From positions 9,891,190 to 9,955,189 of the forward strand of contig NC_092092.1 of NCBI RefSeq assembly GCF_045679555.1: 64,000 nucleotides of DNA. The letters are read 5' to 3'. Numbering within the stretch: the stretch's first letter is position 1; the number at the start of each line of letters is the position of its first letter. This DNA is from Salvelinus alpinus. Taxonomy: Eukaryota > Chordata > Actinopteri > Salmoniformes > Salmonidae. The position numbers and the translations under genes are program-made. The notes beneath the pieces are model-generated. The model was not told the origin of the DNA. It was given only the letters and a program-made list of their open reading frames with translations, and did not search any database. Of the stretch, positions 39,847-51,539 are shown piece by piece.

Positions 39847-42800
39847 TCAGTTTTCTAACGTTTCCACAGGTTCCGTTGCCCTGGGTGCCATGCCGAGCGG
39901 TTCGAGGAAATGCGGCGCCAGAGAGGTTAGTTTCTGCAGCAGCTCTCTGGCTCTTATATCCACTTCCTGTACCAGCTCTCTGACCCTCAAATCTACTTCC
40001 TGTTCCCGGATCCAGGATAGGCCGTCATCCACAGCAATGTTGATTGGCGCGCACACCGCCTCCTTCTTTAGCCCTGTCAGATGACATACCCCGACAACTC
40101 CAGCCAATCCCAGCAGCACCAGGAGGAGGAGCTTGAAAAGCAGGCCAATGAGAGAACGTCGTTGGGCTTTGGGGGTGGATTCAGCTGCTGCTTTCTTATC
40201 TGGAGAGAGAGAAGTGAGTAAGTGATGTTCGCTGTATAGTCAACACGTGCACTGCACGACTGCATTAATGTCAACCTGGAACGCGCCCATTACATACCTG
40301 CTGCCATCTGTCCATTCCGCTTTTTCTTCTCCTCCTTTCTCTTATTCTTCTGTTCCTGAACAGCTAAGGCAGCCATGTGAGCGTTGTACTCCTTCCTCTT
40401 CCTCTCCTTCCCCTCTGCCTTCTCTCGTTTACGAGCCTCCCTCTCTTTCGCCTCCCTCTCTCTCTGTTTCGTCTCTTTCTTCTTTTCCAGTTCTAATGCC
40501 ATGAAAAAAGATGAACATACGTTTTTATATGTTCACTCTGTGTTCTTAATGTTTTGTACACTCTCCTGCGGCTTCCATTAACATGTTTGTTGTCTCGTTC
40601 AATGATTGCCCAGTGGGGAATAATAATGTTTATTGAATTTAATCAAATTCCTAGCTATAATCATGGCAAGCTAGATATTACTGACTATCAGCTGCTCTGA
40701 GCTAACAATGTTAAAACAGTATGAAATATCACGAGTGAACCCATAGTGAGACGTATGCAGCAGGGACTCCAGACAATCACGGATTACAGAGGGAATACCA
40801 GCAGCGTCGCGGACACCGACGTCTTGCCCTTGGACAAGCTAAACACCTTCTTCGCCCGCTTTGAGGATAATACAGTGCCACCAACGCTGGACACTCCCGA
40901 GGTCTGTGGGCTCTCCTCCGTGGCCGACGTGAGTAAGACATGTTAACCACGTGATAACCCCCGCAAGACTGCCGGCCCAAGACAGCATCCCTAGCCGCGT
41001 CCTCAGAGCATGCACAGACCAGCTGGCAGGAGTGTTTACGGACATATTCAATCTCTCCCTATCTCAGTCTGCCTTCCCCACTTGATTCAAGATGTCCACT
41101 ATTGTTCCTGTACCCAAGAACGCAAAAGGTAACTGAATGAAATGACTATCGACCGGTAGCACTCACTTCTGTCATCATGAAGTGCTTTGAGAAGCTAGTT
41201 AAGGATCATATCACCTCACTTGACACCCTAGACCAGTGGTTCCCAAACTTTTTATAGTCCCGTACATCTTCAAACATTCAACCTCCAGCTGCGTACCCCC
41301 TCTAGCACCAGGGTCAGCGCACTCTCAAATGTTGTTTTTTGCCATCATTGTAAGCCTGCCACACACACACACTATACGATACATATATTAAATATAAGAA
41401 TGAGTGAGATTTTGGGTCACAACCCGACTTGTGGGAAGTGACAAAGAGCTCTTATGGGACAAGGGCACAAATAATAATATAATAATCAATAATTTAGCTC
41501 TTTAGTTAGACATCTTACATATAAAACCTTATTTGTTTATAAAAAAAATGTGAATAACTCACCACAGGTTAATGAGAAGGGTGTGCTTGAAAGGACGCAC
41601 ATAACTCTGCAATGTTGTGTTGTATTGGAGAGAGTCTCAGTCTTAAATCATTTTCCACACAGTATGTGCCTGTATTTAGTTTTCATGCTAGTGAGGGCCA
41701 CGAATCTACTCTCACATAGATACGTGGTTGAAAAGGGCATCAGTGTCTTAACAGCACGATTTGCCACGGCAGAACACTCTTGAGTGCAGCCCTATCCAGA
41801 AATCTGGCAGTGGCTTCTGATTAAATTCAATTTTCACAGAACTGCCTTTTGCAATTTCGATGAGGCTCTCTTGTTCAGATATCGGTAAGTGAACTGGAGG
41901 CAGGGTATGAAAGGGATAACAAATCCAGTTGTTTGTGTCGTCCGTTTCGGGAAAGTACCTGCGTATTTGCGCACCCAACTCACTCAGGTGCGTCGCTATA
42001 TCACATTTGACATTGTCCGTAAGCTTGAGTTCAGTTGCACACAAAAAAATCATACGATTATGGAAAGCCCTCTGTGTTGTCCTTGTTAATGTGTAACAGT
42101 ATAACTTTAAACCGTCCCCTCGCCCCGACACGGGCGCGAACCAGGGACCCTCTGCACACATCAACAACGGTTGCCCACGAAGCACGGTCGTTACCCATCG
42201 CTCCACAAAAGCCGCGGCCCTTGCACAGCAAGGGGAAACCCTACTTAAAGTCTCAGAGCAAGTGACGTAACTGATTGAAATGCTACTAGCGCGTACCCGC
42301 TAACTAGCTAGCCATTTCACATCCGTTACAAATGCAGACAGAGAAGAGCTCCAACTTCTTAATCATAGCCTCAATTTTGTCCCGCACATTAAATATAGTT
42401 GCGGAGAGTCCCTGTAATCCTAGATTCAGATCATTCAGGTGATAAAAAATGTCACTCAGATAGGCCAGTCGTGTGAGAAACTCATCATGCAAGCGGTCAG
42501 ACAAGTGAAAATTATGGTCAGTAAAGTAAACTTTAAGCACGTCTCTCAATTCAAAAAAGCGTGTCAATACTTTGCCCCTTGATAACCAGCGCACTTCTGT
42601 ATGTTGTAAAAGCATTACATGGTCGCTGCCCATATCATTGCATAATGCAGAAAATACACGAGAGTTCAGTGGCCTTGCTTTAACAAAGTTAACCATTTTC
42701 ACTGTAGTGTCCAAAACGTCTTTCAAGCTGTCAGGCATTCCCTTGGCAGCAAGAGCCTCTCGGTGGCGTCGGGAGCAACTGCTTGCACGCGCGTTACCAC

Positions 42801-45800
42801 TCCACTATGTCTCCCTGTCATGGCTTTTGCGCCATCAGTACAGATACCAACACATCCTGACCACCAAAGTTCATTTGATGTCACAAAGCTGTCCAGTACT
42901 TAAAAAATATCCTCTCATGTTGTCCTGGTTTCCAGTCGTTTGCAGAAGAGAATGTCTTTCCTAATTGACCCCCCATAAATGTAAAGGACATATACCAGGA
43001 GCTGTGCCAGGCCCCCCCATGTCTGTTGACTCATCCAGCTGTAATGCATATAATTCACTGGCTTGTATGTGAAGCAGTAATTGTTTCAAAACATCTCCTG
43101 CCATGTCACTGATGTGTCGTGAAACAGTGTTTGATGAAGACATTGTATAGTTTTTGGGGCCTTTTGCTCCAGCATTGTCCCAGCCATATCCGCAGCAGCA
43201 GGAAGAATTAAGTCCTCCACAATAGTATGGGGCTTGCCTGTTCTAGCCACTCGGTAACTCACCATATAAGAGGCTTCTAGTCCCTTCTTATTAATGGTAT
43301 CTGTTGCTTTTACACGTCTTACTACTCGAAAGTCGTCTTTATTCTCGCTCCAAAAACTCCCGTGGCTTATTTTTCAAATAGTTATGTTTCGTTTCTAAAT
43401 GTCTGCACAAGAGTGAAGGTTTCCCGCAAGAGAGTAACAGTTAATGTGATTGGATGTTAATTATTTGACTAGGCTACCTGTATTTGACATTGTGTTGTTA
43501 TTTCGCTGAACACTAGATGTTTTAATTTTATTTTTGGCAGTGAAACGAGGCTACTCAGGCGAGAAAAAAACCTCAACCAAATGTATAGCCCCATTGGAAA
43601 ATATAAATGTACTGTTTGAAAATGTGAATCACAGTTGTATTTGGCGTACCGCCGATGGCATTGCGTGAAACGAGGCTAGTTTGGGAATACCTGCCCTAGA
43701 CCCACTGTAATTTGCATACCGCCCCGATAGAGCCACGGATGATGCAATCGCCATCGCACTGCAAGAATGCTGTTCATTGACTATAGCTCAGCCTTCAACA
43801 CCATAGTACCCTCCAAGCTCATCATTAAGCTCGGTGCCCTGGGTCTGACCCCGTCCTGTGGAACTGGGTCCTGGACTTCCTGACAGGCTGCCCCAAGGTG
43901 CTGAAGGTAGGAAACAACACCTGCACCACCCTGATCCTCAACACAGGGGCCCCACATGGGTGCATGCTCAGCCCCCTCCTGTACTCCCTGTTCACCCATG
44001 ACTACGTAGCCACGCACGCCTCCAACTCAATCATCAAGTCTGCAGACGACACAACAGTGGTAGGCCTGATTACCAACAACCACAAGATAGCCTAGGTGAG
44101 GAGGTGAGGGCCCTGGCGGAGTGGTGCCAGGAAAATAACCTCTCCCTCAACGTCCACAAAAACGAAAGAGCAGATCGTGGACTTCAGGAGACAGCAAAGG
44201 TAGCATTCCCCTATCCACATCGACAGGGCCGCAGTGGAGAAGGTGAAAAGCTTCAAGTTCCTCTGCGTACCAATCACTGACTATTTGAAATGGTCCACCC
44301 GCACAGTGTGGTGAAGAAGGCACAACAGAAAAATGCCACGGGCACTATCTGATGTGTGGAGACATTTCACTGCAGCTAATGTAGAAGGAAAAGCTGTGTA
44401 CATTTGCAAATACTGTGCCAAATCATTTGTGAAGAATGCAACAAAGATACAGAATCATCTGGCCAAGTGCATAAAGGTCCCTCAGCGCTCACAACAAGCA
44501 ACCTCTGACAAAAGTCCCTCCACTTCTATTCAAGGTGAAAATTATGAATCAGACACCTTATTGATAGCAACAGCTCATGGTCCTCCTGGAATCAGACGTT
44601 TTTTTAACTCAATGGAGGAACGTAGTCAAAGAAATGAGGATGAATGTCGTGCTCAAGCTGTGTATGCAACTGGTTCACCTCTGATGCTCACAGGCAATGG
44701 GTATTGGAAGAGATTTCTGAATGTTCTTCGCCCAGCATACACCCCTCCAACCAGACATGCTTTATCTACTCATTTGCTGGATGCAGAGTTCAACAGAATT
44801 CAAGTGAAGGTCAAGCAAATCATAGAGAAAGCAGACTGTATTGCAATCATCTCTGATGGGTGGTCGAATGTTTGTGGGCAAGGAATAATTCACGACATCA
44901 TCTCCACCCCTCAACCAGTATTCTACAAGGGCACAGCCACAAGGGACAACAGACACACCAGTCTCTACATTGCAGATGAGCTGAAGGCAGTCATCAATGA
45001 CCTTGGACCACAGAAGGTATTTGCACTGGTGACAGACAATGCTGCGAACATGAAGGCTGCTTGGTCTAAAGTGGAGGAGTCCTACCCTCACATCACACCC
45101 ATTGGCTGTGCTGCTCATGCATTGAATCTGCTCCTCAAGGACGTCATGGCACTGAAAACAATGGATACATTCTACAAGAGAGCCAAGGAAATGGTTATGT
45201 ATGTGAAGGGTCATCAAGTTATAGCAGCAATCTACCTCACCAAGCAAAGTGAGAAGAATAAGAGCACCACATTGAAGCTGCCCAGCAACACCCATTTGGG
45301 TGGTGTTGTCATCATGTTTGACAGTCTCCTGGAGGGGAAGGAGTCTCTCCAAGAAATGGCCATATCACAGTTTGCCAATATGGACAGCCCCATCAAGAGG
45401 ATCCTCCTGGATGATGTATTTTGGGAGAGAGTGGTAATCAGCCTGAAACCTATAGCAGTAGCCATTGCACGGATTGAGGGAGACAATGCCACCCTGTCTG
45501 ATGTTCAGACTCTGCTTGCAGATGTAAAAGAGATCCGTACTGCCCTGCCCACTTCACTGTTGCTCCAAGCAGAGGAAACTGCAGTTCTGAAATATATCAA
45601 AAAGCGTGACGACTTCTGCCTGAAGCCCATACACGCCGCAGCGTACATGTTGGACCCCAAGTACGCTGGCAAGAGCATCCTGTTTGGTGCAGAGATCAAC
45701 AAGGCCTATGGTGTCATCACTACCGTGTCTCACCACCTTGGCCTGGATAAGGGCAATGTTCTTGGCAGTCTGACGAAGTACACTTCCAAGCAAGGGCTTT

Positions 45801-48800
45801 GGGATGGAGATGCAATATGGCAGTCGTGCCAACATATCTCATCAGCCACCTGGTGGTAGGGACTTTGTGGATCAGAGGATCTTTCCCCTGTTGCCTCCAT
45901 CATCCTCCAAATCCCACCAACAATCGGCCGCCTCAGTGCGCAACTGGTCCTTGTTTGGGAACACACACACCAAAGCACGCAACAGGCTGAACAATACAAG
46001 GGTTGACAATTGGTGGCCATCTGGGCAAATTTTTGGCTTTTGAGCCTGACAACGAGCCATCCTCAACAAAGTTGGAAAGTGACAGAGAAGATGAGGCCTC
46101 AGAGTCTGATGTTCAAGATATGGACATTGATGAGGTCCGGGGAGAAGAAATGGAAGCCTGAGAGGAAGACAACCAAAGCTTTAGTTTCTACACTATCATT
46201 TTACAGATGTATGTTGAAAACATTTTTTGGGACATGTGATGGATCTTTGGGATCATTCAATATTTCCTTTCTTTTGTTCAGTGAAATCATCCCATGTGAA
46301 GAGTCAACTCATATTGTTAAAGTTCAATTTGTAACTAAATAGTTTTTTTTATTTCTATTGGAAGGATTTAATCATTTGCAATTATGTCTACTTATGATAA
46401 GGTAAAAGGTTTATGTTTCTGTCTCCATATGATATGGTAAATATATCCAATGCAAAAAACATCTACATTTAAATAATATTAATTTTCATAAATTTCCGTT
46501 AATTCCCATATATTCCCACAGAAAGTTTCCATCTCTGAATATTCCCCAAAATGTGCAACGCTACACAGCACCCAAGGTCACAGGAAGGCCAAAAAGATCA
46601 TCAAGGACCTCAGCCACCCGAGCCACGGCCTGTTCACCCCGCTATCATCCAGAAGGCGAGGCAGTACAGGTGCATCAAAGCTGGGACCAATAGACTGAAA
46701 AACAGCTTCTATCTCAAGGCCATCAGACTGTTAAATAGCCATCGCTAGCCGGCCTACATCCAGTACTCTGACTTGAACTTAGTTACTGTCACTAGCCAGC
46801 TACCACCCGGTTACTCACCCCTGCACCTTAGAGGCTGCTGCCCTATGTACATAGTCAAGGAACACTGGTCACTTTAACAATGGAACACTGGTCACTTAAA
46901 TAATGTTAACATACTGTTCAAAATGTATATACTGTATTCTAGTCTATGCCATCCTATTCAACTATTACTGTACATATACTATTCTATCCACGTATTCTTC
47001 AGATATACTACATATTATATCCACATACTGTTCATACTGTCTATACAGCCTACCACACACACACATATACATATTTTACTCCGGACTACGACATTGCTCA
47101 TCCTAATATTTCTTAATTCCATTCTTTTACTTTTAGATTTGTGTGTATTGTTAGATATTACTGCACTGTTGGAGCTAAGAACACAAGCATTTCGCTACAC
47201 CTACAATAACATCTGCTAAATGTGTATGTGACCAATAGCATTTTATTTGATAGCTTCTAGCAATCCTAGGCTATGTCTCAAGTGGCACCCTTTTCCCCAT
47301 ATAGTGCACTACTTTTGATTAGAGCCCTATGCTTTGGTCAAAAGTAGTGCACTACAGAGGGAAAAGGGCGCCATGTTGGACGCAGACCCGGGCGGAGCCC
47401 GATGACTGACCACTGTTCAACGGTATCGTAGTACCTACCTTTGTTCTTTAGGAGGCGCCGCTCCCTCTCTTTGTCTACCTCTTCCTGAAGGATCCTCATG
47501 TGCTGGAGAACCTACAATCACATTGTAGTTGAAATGACACTGCACCATGCTAGAACCCAACAAACCTCTAGTCCATCTCAACGTCTCCTTCCTCTCACTG
47601 TCCTCCTGAGTGGCGCAGTGGTCTAAGGCACTGCATCTCAGTGCTAAAGGCATCACTACAGACCCTGGTTTGATTCCAGGCTGTATCACAATTGGCCATG
47701 ATTAGGAGCCCCATAGGGCAGTGCACAATTGGCTCAGCATCATCTGGGTTAGGATTTGGCCGGGGTAGGCCGTCATTGTAAATAAGAATTTGTTCTTAAC
47801 TGACTTTCCTTGTTAAATAAAAATGTCATCTCTTTGCTTCTTTTGAAGAAAGAAGGAACTTTATTATCAACTTCCATTGTCCTCCAAGAGTTGCTGAATC
47901 TCCTCAACTTCCCTCTGCCTACCTTCCCATCTCTCTCTCCCTCCCAGTCTTACCCTGGCAGCACATTGTTTACACTGTTTCTCGTCCAGACAGTCTCCTG
48001 CAGCCTTGGCCAGGTTGATTTCCAGAGGGTTGTCCTTCAGATCCAGCCACTTCAGGTTCTGCGCACACAAACACACATGCAGACAAAGGGGAAAAAAGAA
48101 GACTGTTGAGACTGTGTAAAGTGTTTTCTGTCTTCAACCTCCATCCATATACCACTGTGGTCGTGTTGAGTTCACCAATTTTACCCAGCTCAAAGATAAC
48201 TGGCTAATTGTAGAGTTTACTGTGTAGTCTTGGTGATGAAAGGCACATATGACTTAATGTTTTTAAAACTGTTTGTAATTAACTGTCTAACAATAGAATT
48301 TTCAGATTGTCGTAAAAGGTTATGGATTGGCTGAGTACAGTTAGCCTTTCATACTGTTGATGGTTGGATTCAAAGTTTATTCCCAGCTCATTCACAGAGC
48401 TTTACACATTTTTCAGATTAATATCTGTGTCCACCAAAAATAAATTAACAGTAAATATTGCTATATATTATAGAATTAAGCAGATTCCCATATTAATTAA
48501 TAATAGTAGTAAAAATGGCAGGAGAATACTGGGACTTTGAAACCCAGGGGGTGAGTACATTTGGGCTGTCTGTACGCTGATGTTTGGGAAATGTCTATTT
48601 TTCCTCTATTACATGAGAAGTATCATCACTAACTCATTTTGCCAAGTCAGCAGTATTTCCATACACCCACGCATTAAGACCACTTATTTGGGACTCGTAA
48701 TTGCTCTGAATAAATTCACTCTAGTTCCAGGTCAAATTTATTTCCAGCAGAATGTCATCAGTGAACATGAGCCTTATATTGTGCTGTAGTTTGCCTACTA

Positions 48801-49526
48801 GAACTATTGCTCCAGAAGAGCTTGGGAGGGGAACTAACTACTATACCCAGGCAGATCTTGGCCAGCAGCATACCACTGCTGGCTTGCCTCTGAAGCTAAG
48901 CAGGGTTGGTCCTGGTCAGTCCCTGGATGGGAGACCAGATGCTGCTAGAAGTGGTGTTGGAGGGCAAGTAGGAGGCACTCTTTCCTCTGGTCTAAAAATA
49001 TCACAATGCTCCAGGGCAGTGATTGGGGACATTGCCCTGTGTAGGGTGCTGTCTTTCAGATGGGATGTTAAATGAGTGTCCTGACTCTGTGGTCACTAAA
49101 GATCTAATGGCACATCGTAGGGGTGTGGCCACCTAATGCTTCCAATTGGCTCATGACTATTTCCAGGTCATTGAGAATGTGTTCTCAGCCAACTTACCTA
49201 GTAAAAAAAAAAGTTACATGGGTGCCAATGGTGAAACATGCTAACTCCTTTTGTTTTCTAATTAAATAGTGATCATTGTCTGGTTAATGACTTCAGTGGT
49301 TAGATACCGTTTAGTATCATGAGGTCCCTGGCAATTCCAAGTTCTAGTGTGTGTGTATTACCTACCTTGAGCTGTGAGAAGCTGACCGGCAGAATGGTCA
49401 GCTTGTTGTTGTACAGATCCAGGTGTTGCAGGTTGCCAAGGCGACCCAGATCATCAGGTAGAACAGTCAGCTGGTTCTTACTGAGGTCCACCTTGACCAG
49501 GTGGCTCAGGCTGCAGAACTCCAGCT

Positions 49527-49578
<52 letters not shown>

Positions 49579-50240
49579 ATGTACAGTCTGTAATACTCAT
49601 CTCTCTCCCCTCCTACAGCATCATTCCGCCGTGGCTTCTATGATCCACAGACAGGAGACAGTGGAATGTCTGCGCAAGTTCAACGCTCAGAGGAAACTCA
49701 AGGTACACTAGTGCTGCTAACTCTTACACCCCTCTCCTCCTCTACCCATATACCTCTTGTTAACACACTGTAGTACAACTCCTTGACCCTCTGGCTGGGT
49801 TGGCTACCATACATTAGTCTTTAAAGAATATCTACTTTAAAGACATTAGCCACTTGTCTTCAGAGGAGAGCAACACTGTGAGCAGGATTTAGTTCCAGTC
49901 AAGCACTAACACAACTGACCGAACTGAAGATTGTGGTGACCAGTGTTTGGCTTTGGGGCTGAGGTCATTCAAGGTTACTCACAGGCAGGGAGGTGATGTT
50001 GTTGCAGGACAGATCCAGGACTGTAACTTTCGGGAAGGCAGCCTGAAAGCACACACATAACAGTATGACAACAAGACTACTGCCTATAATACATGGCGTT
50101 ATAAAAAGTAATGTGGTGTGAGTGTGTCGTTGTTGGCCTACCAGTTCTTTAACAGGAACTTCAGTGAGGTTACAGAGGCTCAGATCCATCTCGTTGCCAT
50201 CGATTTTGTCCTTCAGATTCAACACCTTGTTTTTACTCAT
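39847..50240 (-). CDS. lrrc59: Leucine-rich repeat-containing protein 59
   Basis: Coding exons (minus): 50,142-50,240; 49,983-50,042; 49,366-49,524; 47,954-48,058; 47,439-47,511; 40,298-40,492; 39,847-40,199. They join in frame to about 347 residues (human 307). Leucine-rich repeats occupy about residues 18-115 ([79 protein letters not shown]). Next are [11 protein letters not shown] and a Lys/Arg/Glu-rich coiled coil (about 150-225). A transmembrane helix follows (about 247-270, [20 protein letters not shown]), then a C-terminal tail. LRRC59 is a tail-anchored ER and nuclear-envelope protein that binds ribosomes and aids FGF1 nuclear import. A non-coding 5' exon with donor at 50,578 is likely (about 50,579-50,640). 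Intron 5 (7 kb) is packed with nested transposons. Confidence 0.95.
41690..43143 (-). pseudogene. hAT transposase (ZBED5-like), disrupted
   Basis: Minus-strand pieces: [13 protein letters not shown] (first catalytic Asp region, 42,961-43,143), then a frameshift in a run of seven C at about 43,008; [40 protein letters not shown] and [20 protein letters not shown] (42,304-42,738); after the inserted repeat, [20 protein letters not shown] and [10 protein letters not shown] lead into the C-terminal hATC dimerisation region ([18 protein letters not shown]). Several frameshifts and one insertion make it inactive. The upstream BED finger was not identified. Confidence 0.85.
42092..42330. mobile_element. 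TGTAAC...GTTACA repeat, copy 3 (inside hAT)
   Basis: 239 bp; AATG on both sides (42,088-42,091, 42,331-42,334). Inserted in the hAT transposase sequence, giving a clean empty-site comparison. Confidence 0.85.
44331..46550 (+). mobile_element. hAT element (BED-finger type), replacing part of the LINE
   Basis: Begins right after LINE sequence AAGAAGGCACAACAG and ends before the LINE resumes at GCACCCAAGGTCACAGG. About 200-250 bp of LINE is missing in between, judged from the copy at 32.5-33.5 kb. No 8-bp duplication or left terminal repeat is visible, so the left end was probably lost. The right part includes CCAAAATGTGCAACGC. Confidence 0.65.
44333..45859 (+). pseudogene. hAT transposase with BED zinc finger, C-terminal frameshift
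   Basis: 508 codons open from ATG. A BED-type finger at C25-x2-C28-x13-H42-x3-C46 follows the [13 protein letters not shown] start. Catalytic motifs: IISDGWSN (D175), [10 protein letters not shown] (D235) and [13 protein letters not shown] (C259, H262). The frame ends at TAG after SSATWW. The usual continuation is readable in another frame (45,804-46,043: [17 protein letters not shown]), so a frameshift near 45,855 removes the C-terminal dimerisation region. It could still give a DNA-binding fragment if transcribed. It is a transposon protein, not a host ZBED gene, because it sits inside a LINE. Confidence 0.85.
47273..47385. repeat. Palindromic MITE (TAGTGCACTA family)
   Basis: ATGTCTCAAGTGGCACCC, ATATAGTGCACTACTTTTGA then GGTCAAAAGTAGTGCACTAC and GGGCGCCATGTTGGAC, a nearly full-length hairpin copy next to LRRC59 exon 5. 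Confidence 0.85.
47606..47826 (+). repeat. tRNA-derived SINE, full length
   Basis: TCCTGAGTGGCGCAGTGGTC (A box), CTGGTTTGATTCCAGGCTG (B box), GGCCGTCATTGTAAATAAGA and tail TTGTTAAATAAAAATG. In LRRC59 intron 4. Confidence 0.85.
48059..48845. other. LRRC59 intron 3, unassigned part
   Basis: No exon or repeat recognised between exon 4 and the 5S-derived SINE. Confidence 0.4.
48846..49205 (+). repeat. 5S rRNA-derived SINE (SINE3-like)
   Basis: Starts CCCAGGCAGATCTTGGCCAG; the 5S-like head has CTGAAGCTAAGCAGGGTTGG and GATGGGAGACCAGATGCTGC; body CTGTCTTTCAGATGGGATGT; tail GAATGTGTTCTCAGCCAACT then poly-A. It is a retroposon rather than a 5S gene: after the internal control region it continues into the SINE body. 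Confidence 0.9.
49530..49575. repeat. (CA)n microsatellite at the LRRC59 exon 3 acceptor
   Basis: About 46 bp of CA on the plus strand, ending within six bases of the exon 3 boundary. On the gene's strand it is (GT)n immediately before TCCAG. Confidence 0.95.
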
Positions 50241-50578
50241 CCTGAGTTTTGGGTGGGGGCTGGGGGAGAATACAAATGATTGTGAAAACTTCCAAACATA
50301 ATTGAATAGCTAACTGACATGTTGACTACCATGGTTTGCTATCTGTAGCCTATCTAGGCAAACAAATTGAGAAAGCATACAGGAGCTAGCTACCGTAAGA
50401 TACGTTGTTCCAACCTTATTTTAATGTCATTGCAATTACTTAGTAATTAAGCTGACTAGCTAAAGTTACACTTTGTTTCTCTTCTAGTGTGCTACCGTTT
50501 CTACGTTGGCAGCTAACGTAGTGACAGCGCAGCAAAGTAACCTTTTCTTGGTACAGTAACGTTAGTGAAAGTACTTAC

Positions 50579-50640
50579 CTGTTTCACTGAGAAATTCACC
50601 ACCGTTTTCAAACGTCTCAGACCTTCTATTCCTACTAATA
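50579..50640 (-). promoter_or_regulatory. Putative LRRC59 5' UTR exon and promoter side
   Basis: Minus-strand donor CAG/GTAAGTAC at 50,578 would splice to the acceptor CTCAG just before the ATG exon (50,241). The exon's 5' end and the promoter are not defined. Confidence 0.5.
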
Positions 50641-51059
50641 AATACTACAAGAATGGCTACTTTATAGACAATTGTCAAAATAGTCGAGAAATCGCAGACA
50701 AATATATTAAATCGCATTAAATCGCAGACAAATATATTGTGTATAAGTAGCGAGGCTGCAGTAAATTCTTACAATGAAAGTCCACGTCATTGATAGAAAG
50801 ATACAGTCGTGCCAATGACGCGATATTTCAGAGCATATCGCCATCTACAGCTTGGAGGAGCAACTGGCAAGATACTCTCTCTCTCACACACACGCACACT
50901 GGAAGGTCTTTCAGTTCTTTCTTTATTGCTGTTCAGCATAGTCTACAATATATAAAAAAAAATGTTTCATTAACACATTATAAGACACGAAAAGCATGCA
51001 CCGTTTATTATAACCAGTTAAGAAACAATGTTGGGTAACAGAAATACTCTTGGGGCGGA

Positions 51060-51175
51060 AGGTAGGCAGGCAGGCAGGCAGGCAGGTAGGTAGGTAGGCA
51101 GGCAGGTAGGTAGGCAGGCAGGTAGGTAGGCAGGCAGGCAGGTAGGTAGGTAGGCAGGTAGGTAGGTAGGTAGCC
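51060..51175. repeat. (AGGT/AGGC)n tetranucleotide repeat
   Basis: Mixed GGTA and GGCA units, about 29 copies, directly abutting the HpaI-type SINE. Confidence 0.95.
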
Positions 51176-51352
51176 AAGTGGGTAGATCGTTGGGCCAGTA
51201 ACCGAAAGATTTCTAGATCGAATATCCGAGCTGACAAAGTAAACATCTGTCGTTATGCCCCTGAACAAGGCAGTTAACCCACTGTTCCTAGACCGTCATA
51301 GTAAATAAGAATTTGTTCTTAACTGACTTGCCTAGTTAATTAAAGGTTACGT
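51176..51352 (+). repeat. HpaI-type SINE
   Basis: TTGGGCCAGTAACCGAAAGA, B-box-like GATCGAATATCCGAGCTGAC, GAACAAGGCAGTTAACCCAC (contains the HpaI site GTTAAC) and tail CTTGCCTAGTTAATTAAAGG. The A-box end merges into the tetranucleotide array. Confidence 0.85.
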
Positions 51353-51539
51353 TTAAAAATGTATTGTCATTTGAATATGCAAATGTCACAGGGTTATATT
51401 GGTGATTCCCCTTGCCACTTAATTGTTAAGGCAATGGGTTTTTGGTTTTTGTTTTGTTTTGCCTTCACCTACTCAACATGCCATCTTATTGGCTGGTTTG
51501 TGTAGCTTTCTTACGAGGGAGGATGTTTCGGGTTAGAAT

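Larger units (their letters stand above)
41234..43693 (-). mobile_element. hAT element (ZBED5/SCAND3-like) with 8-bp duplication
   Basis: Ends CAGTGGTTCCCAAACT and AGTTTGGGAATACCTG are imperfect inverted repeats; CCCTAGAC flanks both sides (41,226-41,233, 43,694-43,701). Length 2,460 bp, including the 239-bp repeat at 42,092-42,330. It interrupts the L2-like LINE. Confidence 0.9.
40745..47252 (+). mobile_element. L2-like LINE split by two hAT elements
   Basis: LINE pieces: 40,745-41,233, 43,702-44,330 and about 46,551-47,252. The middle piece encodes reverse-transcriptase motifs [34 protein letters not shown] and [11 protein letters not shown] (normally F/YADD). The last piece is the 3' end, finishing CTGCTAAATGTGTATGTGAC and TTTATTTGAT. 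Frames are broken by stops and indels. It lies in LRRC59 intron 5, opposite to the gene. Confidence 0.85.

Noticed and set aside
42572-42964. 130-codon plus-strand frame
   Set aside because: Antisense to the ZBED5-like transposase remnant.
44333-45859. Host ZBED-type gene
   Set aside because: The frame sits inside a LINE, lacks the C-terminal dimerisation region because of a frameshift, and has no host exon structure.
48846-48970. Functional 5S rRNA gene
   Set aside because: The 5S-like head continues into a SINE body and A-rich tail, and a sister copy lies at 645-1,105.
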